NCBI RefSeq assembly: GCF_003289645.1
Contig: NZ_QLYX01000007.1
Location: 248,001-312,000, forward strand
Length of the DNA stretch: 64,000 nt
Origin: Actinomadura craniellae
Lineage (GTDB): Bacteria > Actinomycetota > Actinomycetes > Streptosporangiales > Streptosporangiaceae
Reading direction: 5' to 3'
Part shown: piece after piece, positions 1 through 7,982 of the stretch
Layout: each line of letters begins with the position of its first letter
Position numbering within the stretch: position 1 is the first letter of the stretch
Notes under the pieces: generated by a model
The model's database searches: none
Seen by the model: only the letters and a program-made list of their open reading frames with translations
Told to the model about the DNA's origin: nothing
Made by a program: the position numbers and the translations under genes

Positions 1-683
1 GTGCGGCTGCCGCGGTCCACGGCCAGCGCTCCCTCGTCCAGGACGGTCAGGGCCAGGTCACGGCCGGGTACGGCGACGGGAACGGTGTGCGCGACGGCCG
101 GGCGGCCGGGCCCGGCCTTGACGCCGATGACGGTGCCCTGTCCGGGTGCGGCCACCCACAGCACCCCGGTGTCGTCGAAGTCCCCGCCGACGAGGGGGCC
201 GGGCAGGCGCAGGGCCGCGCCGGTGGGTTGGAGGGTGGCGGGGTCGACGGTGCGGATCTCACCGCGGGTCCGGTCGATCATGAAGGCGGCGCGGTCGCCG
301 AGGACGAAGCGGTAGTCGCCGCGGGTGCCGAGTTCGATCCGGCCGGAAAAGCCCAGCGAGGCCAGGTCGACGGAGGTGACCTGGCCGGTGTCGAGGTCGT
401 GGAGGATCAGGTGCCCGTCGTTTTGGGTGATGCGGATGCGGTGGCCGCGGGCGTCGATGACGGGCTGGCGCAGGTCGACCCGTCCGGTGTGGGCGTTGAC
501 GCGGCTCACCTGGCCGGGTTCGTTGCTCCACAGCCAGGCGCTGCCGTCGGAGACGACGGTGGTGCGGCCGAGTGCCCCGACCCCCAGGACGGTGGCGACC
601 AGGGCGATGGCCAGGGTGAGTACGGTTCCCGCCGAGGCTCCGGCGCGTAGCCGGTGCAGGGTGGAGGCCAGCCGCTCCGTCAC
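1..683 (-). CDS. Membrane-anchored protein with propeller-like repeats, 3' end cut by window edge
   Basis: The gene starts at a GTG (683) and runs off the left edge with no stop, giving about 227 residues. A single hydrophobic segment at about residues 15-35 (motif TVLTLAIALVATVLGVGAL) looks like an N-terminal anchor. The rest repeats short beta-type units such as TGRVDLRQ, TGQVTSVDL and RGEIRTVDP, suggesting an extracytoplasmic beta-propeller. Large actinobacterial proteins of this layout often end in fibronectin III domains, but that part is outside the window. Upstream on the same strand is a possible promoter at 809-837. I do not recognise a specific function. Confidence 0.6.
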   Translation of the reverse strand, partial: MTERLASTLHRLRAGASAGTVLTLAIALVATVLGVGALGRTTVVSDGSAWLWSNEPGQVSRVNAHTGRVDLRQPVIDARGHRIRITQNDGHLILHDLDTGQVTSVDLASLGFSGRIELGTRGDYRFVLGDRAAFMIDRTRGEIRTVDPATLQPTGAALRLPGPLVGGDFDDTGVLWVAAPGQGTVIGVKAGPGRPAVAHTVPVAVPGRDLALTVLDEGALAVDRGSR

Positions 684-808
684 GGAGGTCCCTTTCCGTC
701 GGGGGGCGGCGGTCCGCAGGACGGCCCTGCGGTGACCGGTGCCCTGGACAGCGGCGCGGGGACAGGCGCCCGCCGACAGTGAACGCGATCTTCCTTAGCG
801 AAGTCTTG

Positions 809-837
809 ATGGTAGATGAACGATCATTACCGATCAA
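809..837 (-). promoter_or_regulatory. Possible sigma-70 promoter for the gene at 1-683
   Basis: On the minus strand there is TTGATC (832-837), a 17-nt spacer and TACCAT (809-814). The stretch is AT-richer than its surroundings. It would leave a leader of about 120 nt before the GTG at 683. Confidence 0.35.
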
Positions 838-924
838 TTCGCAGACATGGGGTTTTCTGACGGTCCGGGGTTCCCCGTCGGGTGTCACGCATGGCGTCCC
901 GGCCGCGGCCACCCGATCACCGGC

Positions 925-964
925 GCCGAGCGAGGAGCCGCGGGCGGCCGGCTCCTCGCTCGGC
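925..964. terminator. Strong hairpin after the beta-lactamase-fold gene
   Basis: A perfect 16-bp stem (925-940 with 949-964) closes an 8-nt loop, 4 nt past the stop codon at 969. There is no T-tract, as is usual for actinobacterial terminator hairpins. Confidence 0.6.
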
Positions 965-968
965 AAGG

Positions 969-2090
969 TCAGCTGGCGAGGGCCCCGTAGGCGGCCATGG
1001 CGATGGAGGCGCCGCGCAGGTCGCCCAGCGTGCCCGGGTGCAGCATCTGGTTCATCACATAGGCGATGGTCAGCCGGGCGTCGAGATCAACGATGATCAG
1101 GGAACCGCCGTAACCGCCCCAAAAGCAGGTGCGTGGGTTGGGTGAGACGGGAACGGCGGGGCTGTTGAGGCCGTACCCCATGCCGAAGCGCAACGGGACG
1201 CCGAGCATCAGGTCCTTGCCGTCGGACTGCTGGCGGAGAACGGTCTGGCAGCCGGCCTCCGACAGCAACCGGACCCCGTTCACCTCTCCCCCGCAGGCCA
1301 GCACCGACTGGATCAGGGCGACGGAACGGGCGTTGCCCTGCCCACCGGCCGCCGGGATCTCCGCACGCCGCCAGGGCAGGGACGAGGCCTCACGCGCCCC
1401 CACCGCCGGGTTGGTGAACTTGCCCATGATGTCGGCCCTGGGTTCCCGGGGGCGGGGGCCGGGAAGGTTGGGTGCGACGCGATGGTCGTGGGCGGGATCC
1501 AGCCCGATGTGGAAGTCGGCGCCCAGCGGCCCGGCGACCTCGGCGGCCAGGAAAGCGCCCACGGTGGTGCCGGTGACCCGGCGGATCACTTCACCGACCA
1601 GGTACCCCTGGGTGAGGGCGTGGTAGCCGGAGGCGGTGCCCGGCTCCCACTGCGGGGCCTGGGCCGCCAGCAAGGAGGTCGCCTTATCCCAGTCGTAGAG
1701 GTCCTCGACGGTGATGGGCTCCTCCCACACCGGCAGGCCGGCGGTGTGGGAGAGCAGGTGACGGACCAGGACCGCGTCCTTGCCGGCCGCGGCGAACTCC
1801 GGCCAGTACGCGGCGACGGGAGCGTCCAGGTCCAGATCACCGCGATCGGCCAGGATCAGGGCGCACAGCGCGGTCATGGTCTTGGTGGTGGACCAGACGT
1901 TGGTGATGGTGTCGCGCTCCCAGGGGACGGTGCGCGCCGCGTCGGCGTACCCGCCCCACACGTCCACGACGGGCCGGCCGTCGAGGAAGACGGCGGCGCT
2001 GGCGCCGACGTCGTCGCGGTCGAGGCTGGCGGCCAGGGCGTCGCGCACCCCGCTGAACCGCTCGTCACAATCACCATGCACCTGTGCCAT
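969..2090 (-). CDS. Serine beta-lactamase-fold esterase (class C/EstB type)
   Basis: This 373-aa protein belongs to the beta-lactamase/D-alanyl-D-alanine carboxypeptidase superfamily. The nucleophile motif is S67-T-T-K70 (WSTTKTM). The second motif is Y156-H-A in SGYHALTQGY, which fits EstB-like esterases better than true class C beta-lactamases (Y-x-N). A WGGYGGS segment lies near the C-terminus. There is no signal peptide, so the enzyme is probably cytoplasmic and acts on esters. I chose the ATG at 2090 because the 21 residues encoded before it look non-coding (Arg/Ala-rich); an in-frame upstream start exists at 2153. It stands alone, with a hairpin after its stop. Beta-lactam resistance is not supported. 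Confidence 0.85.
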   Translation of the reverse strand: MAQVHGDCDERFSGVRDALAASLDRDDVGASAAVFLDGRPVVDVWGGYADAARTVPWERDTITNVWSTTKTMTALCALILADRGDLDLDAPVAAYWPEFAAAGKDAVLVRHLLSHTAGLPVWEEPITVEDLYDWDKATSLLAAQAPQWEPGTASGYHALTQGYLVGEVIRRVTGTTVGAFLAAEVAGPLGADFHIGLDPAHDHRVAPNLPGPRPREPRADIMGKFTNPAVGAREASSLPWRRAEIPAAGGQGNARSVALIQSVLACGGEVNGVRLLSEAGCQTVLRQQSDGKDLMLGVPLRFGMGYGLNSPAVPVSPNPRTCFWGGYGGSLIIVDLDARLTIAYVMNQMLHPGTLGDLRGASIAMAAYGALAS

Positions 2091-2232
2091 GAGCGCACAA
2101 CCTAGCGCCTGGGACCTGGCCCGGAGCGGGACGGCCCCGCGTTCTGTGCGCACTCACATCAGGGAGAGGGCCGCGGCCCGGCGACCTCCCGCCCCGAAAC
2201 CCCGCCCCGAAACGAGGCGCAGGGCACGGCGT

Positions 2233-3279
2233 TCAGCGCAGGCGGGGTGCCAGCAACTCCACGGCCCGGTCCACCTGCGCCTCGGTGACCGGCAGGTGGA
2301 AGGAGCAGCGCAGCCGGCCGGCGCGCTGCGCGGCGACGACGCCGTGCTCGGCCAGGTACCCGGCGGTGCCGTCGGGCACCGGAAGCGACACGATCGCCGA
2401 ATCGCCGGGGGGCAGCCCCAGCCCCGCCCGGAACCGCCCGGCCAGCGCCAGGTCATGGGCGTGCAGGGCGTCCACGCCCAGCTCGGCCAGCAACTCCAGG
2501 GCCGGGGCGTGACCGAGGTAGGCCAGCGCGGGCGACAGGTCCAGGCGGCGGGCGTCGGCAGCCAGCCGCAACGGCTCCCCGTACAGGGAGTCCCACACGT
2601 CGGCGCCGGCGTACCAGCCGGCGCCGAGCGCGGGCAGCCAGTCCAGGGCGTCCCGGGTGCCGGTGAGGAAACAGGTGCCGCGCGGCCCGAGCAGCCACTT
2701 GTAACCGCCGCAGACCAGCAGGTCGATCCGGTCGGCGGGCAGTGGCAGCCAGCCCGCCGCCTGGGTGGCGTCCAGCAGCAGCCGGGCCCCGCCGGCCCGG
2801 GCGGCGGCGATCAGGTCCTCGACCGGGGCGATGCGGCCGTCGGCGGACTGGACGGCCGACACCGCCACCAGGTCGGCGCCGTCGGCGCACGCGTCGGCGA
2901 CCCGCTCCAGCGGGACCGACCGCACCCGCAACCCGGAACGGGCCAGGAACGGGAACAGCAACGAGGTGAAGTCGCCCTCGGCCGTCACGACGGTGGCGCC
3001 GGGCGGGAGCGCCGCGGCGACCAGCCCGACGAAGTAGGACACCTGGCCCGCGATCGCCACCCGCTCCGCGGGGACACCGAGCAGGCGGGCGAACGCGGTA
3101 CGGGAGCGGTGCACGGCGACGTCCAGGTCCGCCATCGTCAGCAGGCCGGCCGCCCGGGCCTGTTCTCCCGCGATGGCGGCGTCGGTGGCGGCGCGCGGCG
3201 GCAGGCCGTAGGTGGCGGTGTTGAGGTGGACGACCTGGGGGGCGAACCGGGCGCGGGCGGCGATGACGGGCGTGCTCAT
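2233..3279 (-). CDS. Class V aminotransferase (PLP enzyme)
   Basis: This is a 348-aa fold-type I PLP enzyme of the class V aminotransferase/cysteine desulfurase-like group. Visible landmarks are D170 in RLLLDATQ (pyridine nitrogen partner) and K194 in [11 protein letters not shown] (Schiff-base lysine). The N-terminus ([11 protein letters not shown]) matches isopenicillin N epimerase-like members. The substrate cannot be assigned. The ATG at 3279 has a GGGAG Shine-Dalgarno just upstream. It begins 10 nt after an unexplained open frame (3290-3487), so it may be the last gene of a run that includes the SRPBCC gene. Confidence 0.88.
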   Translation of the reverse strand: MSTPVIAARARFAPQVVHLNTATYGLPPRAATDAAIAGEQARAAGLLTMADLDVAVHRSRTAFARLLGVPAERVAIAGQVSYFVGLVAAALPPGATVVTAEGDFTSLLFPFLARSGLRVRSVPLERVADACADGADLVAVSAVQSADGRIAPVEDLIAAARAGGARLLLDATQAAGWLPLPADRIDLLVCGGYKWLLGPRGTCFLTGTRDALDWLPALGAGWYAGADVWDSLYGEPLRLAADARRLDLSPALAYLGHAPALELLAELGVDALHAHDLALAGRFRAGLGLPPGDSAIVSLPVPDGTAGYLAEHGVVAAQRAGRLRCSFHLPVTEAQVDRAVELLAPRLR

Positions 3280-3289
3280 CTCCCGATCA

Positions 3290-3487
3290 TCACCCCCGGG
3301 CGGCCGTGCGGCGCACCCGGCCCGCCACCACCTGCCGGAAGGCCGGGGACGGTGGGGTTGCCCGGGGGCCGGGCAGTTCGGCGTGGAAGACCACCAGCCG
3401 GTCGGTGCGCTCGAACCATCGGCCGGTGAAGGCCCTGGTATACGCGAAGGAGGGGCCCGTAGGCCCCTCCTCGCGGTCACCGGCCGG
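3290..3487 (-). pseudogene. Open stretch that reads like a protein C-terminus, possibly a gene remnant
   Basis: From the stop at 3290-3292 upward, one minus-strand frame stays open to the SRPBCC stop and reads as ordinary protein (for example [20 protein letters not shown]). It contains no ATG; the only in-frame GTGs are deep inside. It is in the same frame as the SRPBCC gene, separated only by that gene's TGA and the hairpin at 3449-3470. It may be the 3' remnant of a lost gene or a chance open frame. I recognise no family. Confidence 0.3.
3449..3470 (-). terminator. Hairpin downstream of the SRPBCC gene
   Basis: A perfect 9-bp stem GGAGGGGCC/GGCCCCTCC with loop CGTA lies 18 nt after the stop of the SRPBCC gene. 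Confidence 0.6.
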
Positions 3488-3952
3488 TCAGCGGGTCGGG
3501 TCCTGGGGGACCTCGCCGCGCCAGGCGCCGGTCTGCGCGCCGCGCTCCTCGATGAACTCCTTGAAGCGCTTGAGGTCGCCCTTGACGCGCCGCTCCACCA
3601 GGTGGAGCTTGTCACCGGCCTGCTCGGCCAGCCCCTGCGGGGCGAACTCCATCTGGAGCATCACCCTGGTCTGGTCGGGGCCGAGCCGGTGGAAGGTCAC
3701 CACCCCGGCCTGGCGGGGCTCCTCGATGGACCGCCAGGCGATGCGCTCGTCGGGGCGCTGCTCGGTGATCTCGGCGTCGAACTCGCGGCGGACGCCGGCG
3801 ATGCTGGTGACCCAGTGGGTGCGGGTGTCGGTGACCTGCTCGATGCGGTCCACACCCTCCATGAACCGGGGGAACTCCTCGAACTGGGTCCACTGGTCGT
3901 AGGCCGGGCGGACAGGGACGTTGATGTCGATCGACTGCTCGATCGTGCTCAT
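3488..3952 (-). CDS. SRPBCC (START/Bet v1-like) family protein
   Basis: This 154-aa protein has the polyketide cyclase/dehydratase-like SRPBCC pattern: an N-terminal strand [20 protein letters not shown], then [14 protein letters not shown], and a C-terminal long helix ([19 protein letters not shown]). Members bind hydrophobic ligands; many actinobacterial copies are stress-associated. I chose the ATG at 3952 because an AAGGAGGG Shine-Dalgarno lies about 9 nt upstream; a start 8 codons earlier would put that sequence inside the gene. No ligand can be assigned. Confidence 0.85.
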   Translation of the reverse strand: MSTIEQSIDINVPVRPAYDQWTQFEEFPRFMEGVDRIEQVTDTRTHWVTSIAGVRREFDAEITEQRPDERIAWRSIEEPRQAGVVTFHRLGPDQTRVMLQMEFAPQGLAEQAGDKLHLVERRVKGDLKRFKEFIEERGAQTGAWRGEVPQDPTR

Positions 3953-4049
3953 CGGCCCGTATCCCTCCTTCCTCATTCGCGGATGTCGGTCACCGCCCTG
4001 TGCTGCCCGGGGTCAAGGGACGCAAACGTCCCGCTCGAGTCCAGGAAGA

Positions 4050-5354
4050 TCAGCCGCTCAGCAGGGAGAACAGCCCGCCGCAGGTCAGCGCGACCATCGC
4101 GGCGGCCAGCGGAACCTGCCCCAGCGCCGCCCGGCGGGGCGGGTCGGCGCGCAGCGCCAGGTCGTGCGCGGCCAGCGTCGCGGCCAGGTGGCCCAGCACC
4201 ACCGCGTTCAGCTGGACCAGGGCGACCAGTCCGGGGCCGGCCACGTCATGGTCCACCCGGTGCCCCCGGGTGCCCAGCAGGTTCAGCCCGGTGCCGAACG
4301 GATCCGACGCCAGGATCACCGTCATCTGCCCTTCCAGCAGCAGGAAGGAGAAGTAGTGGGCGACCGCGTAGCCGAGCGCGATGGGCAACAGGGTGGCGGC
4401 GAACCGGTCGGCGGCCCCGTCCGCGGGACGGCCCAGCAGCGCGGCACGGGCCCGCAGCGCCGCGACGTACAGGGCGGTGACGGCGGCGATGGCGGCGGCC
4501 AGGCCCAGGGTGCCGGCGACCACGCTGCCGGGGTCGGCGGTGTCCTTCCAGTAGGAGGTGCGGGTGATGCCGTCGAAGGCGGTCGAGCCGATCAGCACGC
4601 AGGCCACCGCGGCCAGCCCCGGTTCGGGGCCGGGCCGCAGCAGGTGCGCCAGCGGGGCCCGCAGCACGCGGGTGCCGTCGGCGCGGCGGCCCAGCGGGCT
4701 CATCCGGGCCAGCAGCGTCGCGTACACCTCGAACGCCTCGCCCCGGGCGAACCAGACCGGCCCGTACACCTGGGCCAGCGCCAGGTGGAACGCGGTGTAG
4801 GCCAGGATCAGTGTGCCGACCAGCCGGGGGTCGGCGCGGCCGGGGGCGACGAGTTCGAGCCAGACGAAGGCGGCCAGCCAGGCCGCGGCCGGCCACCGGC
4901 CGAGCCGGTCGGGGTAGCGGCGGCGGGCGTCCTGCGGGTCGGTGCGGGTCAGCAGGCACAGCGCCCGGTGCAGGGTGCGCAGCGGGTTCACCGCCCGCCA
5001 TACCGGGCCCAGCAGCACGCTGAGCGGCACCAACCCCACCCAGAACGTGACGTACAGGGCCCAGGGGGCCAGGTTCGTCGCGGTGTCGCGCGGCCCGGCC
5101 AGCGCGACGGCGACGACCAGGGCCCAGCCGGCCAGCGCGGCGGCCCGGCCCACGGCCAGCACGGCGGGGGTGGTCAGTGCGCGGGCGGCGCCCGGCAGCG
5201 GGATCCCGGCCCCCGAGCCCAGCCGGGGGCGGTGCCAGGTGGCGGCCAGCGCCACGAACGAGATCGCCACGGCGATGCCGCCGCCGGCGATCGCGGCGAC
5301 GGCGTCCAGCGGCAGGTCGGTGCGCCCGCCCAGCCCGTGGGCCAGCGGCGACAC
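4050..5354 (-). CDS. Multi-pass membrane protein of the actinobacterial 'fenitrothion hydrolase'-labelled family
   Basis: This 434-aa protein has about ten hydrophobic segments and a conserved-looking N-terminus (AHGLGGRTDLPL). From memory, homologues are often labelled fenitrothion hydrolase in actinobacterial genomes, a name I would not trust as a function. It starts with a GTG 3 nt after the stop of the cupredoxin-like lipoprotein (5358), so the two are almost certainly translated together. Several His and Trp residues sit in predicted membrane parts (ALAQVYGPVWFARG, YAVAHYFSFLLLEGQ). A role in handling a metal or redox partner delivered by the lipoprotein is my inference. Confidence 0.7.
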   Translation of the reverse strand: MSPLAHGLGGRTDLPLDAVAAIAGGGIAVAISFVALAATWHRPRLGSGAGIPLPGAARALTTPAVLAVGRAAALAGWALVVAVALAGPRDTATNLAPWALYVTFWVGLVPLSVLLGPVWRAVNPLRTLHRALCLLTRTDPQDARRRYPDRLGRWPAAAWLAAFVWLELVAPGRADPRLVGTLILAYTAFHLALAQVYGPVWFARGEAFEVYATLLARMSPLGRRADGTRVLRAPLAHLLRPGPEPGLAAVACVLIGSTAFDGITRTSYWKDTADPGSVVAGTLGLAAAIAAVTALYVAALRARAALLGRPADGAADRFAATLLPIALGYAVAHYFSFLLLEGQMTVILASDPFGTGLNLLGTRGHRVDHDVAGPGLVALVQLNAVVLGHLAATLAAHDLALRADPPRRAALGQVPLAAAMVALTCGGLFSLLSG

Positions 5355-5357
5355 CGG

Positions 5358-5759
5358 TCAGCCCACCTGGAGGTCGAACACGCGGGCGCCCGAGTGGTGC
5401 ATTTCGGCCTCGAACACCCCGGGCAGGTCGGCGGTGAACTCCAGGGTCGCCGGGCGGCCCGGCCGCACGTCCAGGGTGCGGTCGTAGCCGTGCAGGTGGA
5501 ACTCGTCGGCGATGTCGCTGGTGACCGTGACGCGGACGGTCTGGCCGCGGTCGACCTGGATCCGGCGGGCGGGCGGGGTGACCTTCCCGCCGGTCACCGT
5601 CACGGTGATCACCGTGACCTGCGGGGCGGGCGGGGACGGAACGCCCGGCGAGCCGGCCGAAGACGTCGGCGGCGGCGGGGGTTCCCCGCAGGCTGCCACC
5701 GAAAAGATCATCGGGAGGATCAGCGCCGGTAGCGCGGCCAGGCGCGCGGGGCGTTTCAT
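5358..5759 (-). CDS. Cupredoxin-like lipoprotein
   Basis: This is a 133-aa lipoprotein. A short basic N-terminus and hydrophobic core lead to a lipobox ending at C24 (FSVAAC), followed by a Pro-rich linker (GEPPPPP). Residues 47-133 have a cupredoxin_1-type beta sandwich pattern, with potential ligands H88 and H90 (EFHLHGYD) and M120-H121-H122 (EAEMHHSG). It would sit on the outer face of the membrane and may bind copper or another soft metal. The ATG at 5759 was chosen because the signal peptide starts there. It is first in an operon with the membrane protein at 4050-5354 and is divergent from the membrane gene at 5885. Confidence 0.8.
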   Translation of the reverse strand: MKRPARLAALPALILPMIFSVAACGEPPPPPTSSAGSPGVPSPPAPQVTVITVTVTGGKVTPPARRIQVDRGQTVRVTVTSDIADEFHLHGYDRTLDVRPGRPATLEFTADLPGVFEAEMHHSGARVFDLQVG

Positions 5760-5884
5760 CGGTGTGGTTCTCCGGGGTGCTTCACGCCACAAATGTGACA
5801 CTGGACAATGACACATTGAAGGATGGCATACTCCGGCGAACCGGTGCGCATCGGATACCCGATGCCAGAGCGCAGGGAGCGCGG

Positions 5885-7723
5885 ATGAGAATTGCAGCCG
5901 AAAGAGCCCTACCGGCGCTTCTCGCCGAAGAGGCGCCACCCGCCGGGGGCGCCGCCCTCGACCAGATCATCATCGCCACCGGCGGCGCCACCGTCCTCAC
6001 CGCGGCGCTGCTGGTCCTGGGCTGGGGGCACCGCACCGGCCGGTTCACGGCACTGGCCCGGATGGCCGCCTGGGCGGAACAGGGGCCCGCCCGGGGGCTG
6101 CCAGGCTGGGCGGCCCTGCCGATGACCGTCGCCGGCGGCTCCCTGGTGACCGCACTGCTGGGAATGTACTGGGACATCTCCCTGCACATCTCCCACGGCC
6201 GGGACGAGGGACCGCTGGCCAACATCGCGCACTACCCGATCCTCATCGGACTGTTCGGGATCTTCGCCGCCGGAACGCTGGCCATGGTGCTGCCCGCCCC
6301 CGGCACCCGCCCCGGCCGGGCGGCACTACGGATCACCCGCGACTGGTACGCCCCCGCCGGCGGGGTACTGCTGGCCGGCGCCGGGTTCTACGCCCTGCTC
6401 GGCTTCCCCCTCGACGACGTGTGGCACCGCATCTTCGGCCAGGACGTCACCCTGTGGGGCCCCACCCACCTGATGCTCATCGGCGGCGCCGGGCTGTCGC
6501 TGGTGGCCATGATGGTGCTCGAACGCGAGGGCCGGCGCGTGGCCGAGATCGCCGGGACGCCCGACCGCGGCCCGGCCTTCCGCTACCTGCGGCGCGGCAT
6601 GACCTGCGGCGGCCTGCTCATCGGCCTGTCGGTCTTCCAGGCCGAGTGGGACTTCGGGGTACCGCAGTTCCGGCAGGTGCACCAGCCGCTGCTCATCGCG
6701 CTGGCCGCCGGGTGCGCGCTGGTCGCCGCCCGGCTGTGGATCGGCCGGGGCGGCGCACTGTTCGCCGTCGGGTTCTACATGCTGGTCCGCGGCGGCGTCG
6801 CGGTCGCCGTCGGCCCCGTCATCGGCGAACTGTGGGCCACCGTCCCGCTCTACTTCGCCGAGGCCCTGTGCGTGGAGGCCGCCGCGCTGCTGCTGGCCCG
6901 CCGCCCCCTGGCACTGGGCGCAGTGGGCGGCGCGCTGGTGGGCACCGCCGGATTCGCCGCCGAGTACGCCTGGACGCAGGTGGCGTTCCGGCTGCCCTGG
7001 ACCGGCGACATCCTCCTCGAAGGACTGCTCATGGCGCTGACCGGCGGGCTGGCGGGCGGGGTGCTGGGCGCCCTGCTCGCCCTCGGCCTGGAGGGACGGC
7101 TGCCCCGCCCCGCCGTCACCCGCGCGATCTTCGCCGGGGCGCTGGCCGCGGTGGGCGCCGCCGTCGCCAGCGGCCTGATCCACACCCTGCCCGAACGCGT
7201 CACCGCCACCGTCACCCTCACCGACGCCTCCACCGGGGCCGGGCGCACCGCACACGCCCGGGTCGCCTTCTCCCCCGCCACCTTCCCCGACCGGCCCGCC
7301 TGGGTGGCCGTCACCGCCTGGCAGGGCAAGGGCCTGCACGTCGACCACCTGGTCCGGCAGGCCGACGGGACCTACCGCACCACCCGGCCGATGCCGCTGC
7401 ACGGCAGCTGGAAGACCCTGATCCGGGTACACGACGGCCGCAGCCTCAGCGCCGTGCCGATCTACATGCCCGCCGACGCGGCCATCGGCGCCGCCGAACT
7501 GCCCGCCCCCGAACGCTTCACCCGGCCCACCCAAAACGAACGGAAGATCCTGCAGCGCGAGCTCAAGGACGACGTGCCCGGCGGGGTCTGGGCGGCCGCG
7601 TCCGCCGTGGTGCTGGCCTGCACCCTGATCCTGATCACCTCCCTGGGCTGGGGCGTGTCGCGGCTGTCGCGCACGCTCGCCGAGCCGGCGAAGGAGGCCG
7701 AACGGGAGAAGGAGGTCCTGTGA
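5885..7723 (+). CDS. 612-aa multi-pass membrane protein with extracytoplasmic domain
   Basis: About a dozen hydrophobic helices fill residues 20-440. They include motifs rich in His, Asp and Trp (MYWDISLHISHGRDEGPL, DDVWHRIFGQDV, LWGPTHLMLIGG) that look like ligand or cofactor sites. Residues of about 455-560 form a soluble segment with a beta-sandwich look (VTATVTLTDAS, GSWKTLIRVHDGR) similar to YtkA/FixH-like domains, followed by a last helix. I know no assigned function. The ATG at 5885 follows a GGGAGCGCGG purine stretch. Its stop overlaps the next gene (GTGA), and it is divergent from the cupredoxin operon, so all four genes probably form one functional unit. Confidence 0.7.
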   Translation: MRIAAERALPALLAEEAPPAGGAALDQIIIATGGATVLTAALLVLGWGHRTGRFTALARMAAWAEQGPARGLPGWAALPMTVAGGSLVTALLGMYWDISLHISHGRDEGPLANIAHYPILIGLFGIFAAGTLAMVLPAPGTRPGRAALRITRDWYAPAGGVLLAGAGFYALLGFPLDDVWHRIFGQDVTLWGPTHLMLIGGAGLSLVAMMVLEREGRRVAEIAGTPDRGPAFRYLRRGMTCGGLLIGLSVFQAEWDFGVPQFRQVHQPLLIALAAGCALVAARLWIGRGGALFAVGFYMLVRGGVAVAVGPVIGELWATVPLYFAEALCVEAAALLLARRPLALGAVGGALVGTAGFAAEYAWTQVAFRLPWTGDILLEGLLMALTGGLAGGVLGALLALGLEGRLPRPAVTRAIFAGALAAVGAAVASGLIHTLPERVTATVTLTDASTGAGRTAHARVAFSPATFPDRPAWVAVTAWQGKGLHVDHLVRQADGTYRTTRPMPLHGSWKTLIRVHDGRSLSAVPIYMPADAAIGAAELPAPERFTRPTQNERKILQRELKDDVPGGVWAAASAVVLACTLILITSLGWGVSRLSRTLAEPAKEAEREKEVL

Positions 7724-7965
7724 CCGGCGCGATGACCGGTACCGACGGGGTGCTGGCCACACACCCCCTCATCACCGCCGTGCCGTTCTTCGTGCCTACC
7801 TTCATCGTCGTCGCCGTCATCGGCGTCGTCATCTGGCGCGACCGCCGCTCCGGCGATGGACCCACCGACGGACCCACCGACGGACCCGGCAGCGACCCCG
7901 ACGGCGGTCCCGACGGCGGTCCCGACGGCGGTCCCGACGGCGGTCCGGCCGGGGACCGGCCCTGA
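7720..7965 (+). CDS. Small single-pass membrane protein with DGGP repeats
   Basis: This is an 81-aa protein with one hydrophobic segment at about residues 22-41 (PFFVPTFIVVAVIGVVIWRD). A hydrophilic tail of GPTDGPTDGP and four PDGG units follows. The GTG at 7720 overlaps the previous stop and has a strong AAGGAGG 5 nt upstream; an ATG at 7732 is the alternative. Translational coupling points to a small subunit of the 612-aa membrane protein. The repeated tail is probably disordered. No family recognised. Confidence 0.65.
   Translation: MTGAMTGTDGVLATHPLITAVPFFVPTFIVVAVIGVVIWRDRRSGDGPTDGPTDGPGSDPDGGPDGGPDGGPDGGPAGDRP
7900..7946 (+). repeat. 12-bp tandem repeat, four copies
   Basis: The unit GACGGCGGTCCC is repeated head to tail almost four times and encodes the PDGG units in the tail of the small membrane protein. 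The copy number could vary by slippage. Confidence 0.9.
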
Positions 7966-7981
7966 CCGGGCCGGTCCCCGG
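7949..7981. terminator. Bidirectional terminator between convergent genes
   Basis: A perfect 14-bp stem (7949-7962 with 7968-7981) and 5-nt loop cover the stop codon of the small membrane protein and end just before the ABC exporter stop at 7983. Confidence 0.75.
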
Positions 7982-7982
7982 C

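Noticed and set aside
969-2090. Beta-lactam resistance gene
   Set aside because: The Y-x-A motif and lack of a signal peptide fit EstB-like esterases better than a secreted beta-lactamase.
1780-5732. Long plus-strand frames with Gln/Gly/Arg-rich translations opposite the aminotransferase and membrane genes
   Set aside because: The composition is typical of antisense frames in GC-rich DNA and there is no ribosome site.
7856-7946. CRISPR-like repeat array
   Set aside because: The 12-bp units are contiguous with no spacers and are in frame within a coding region.
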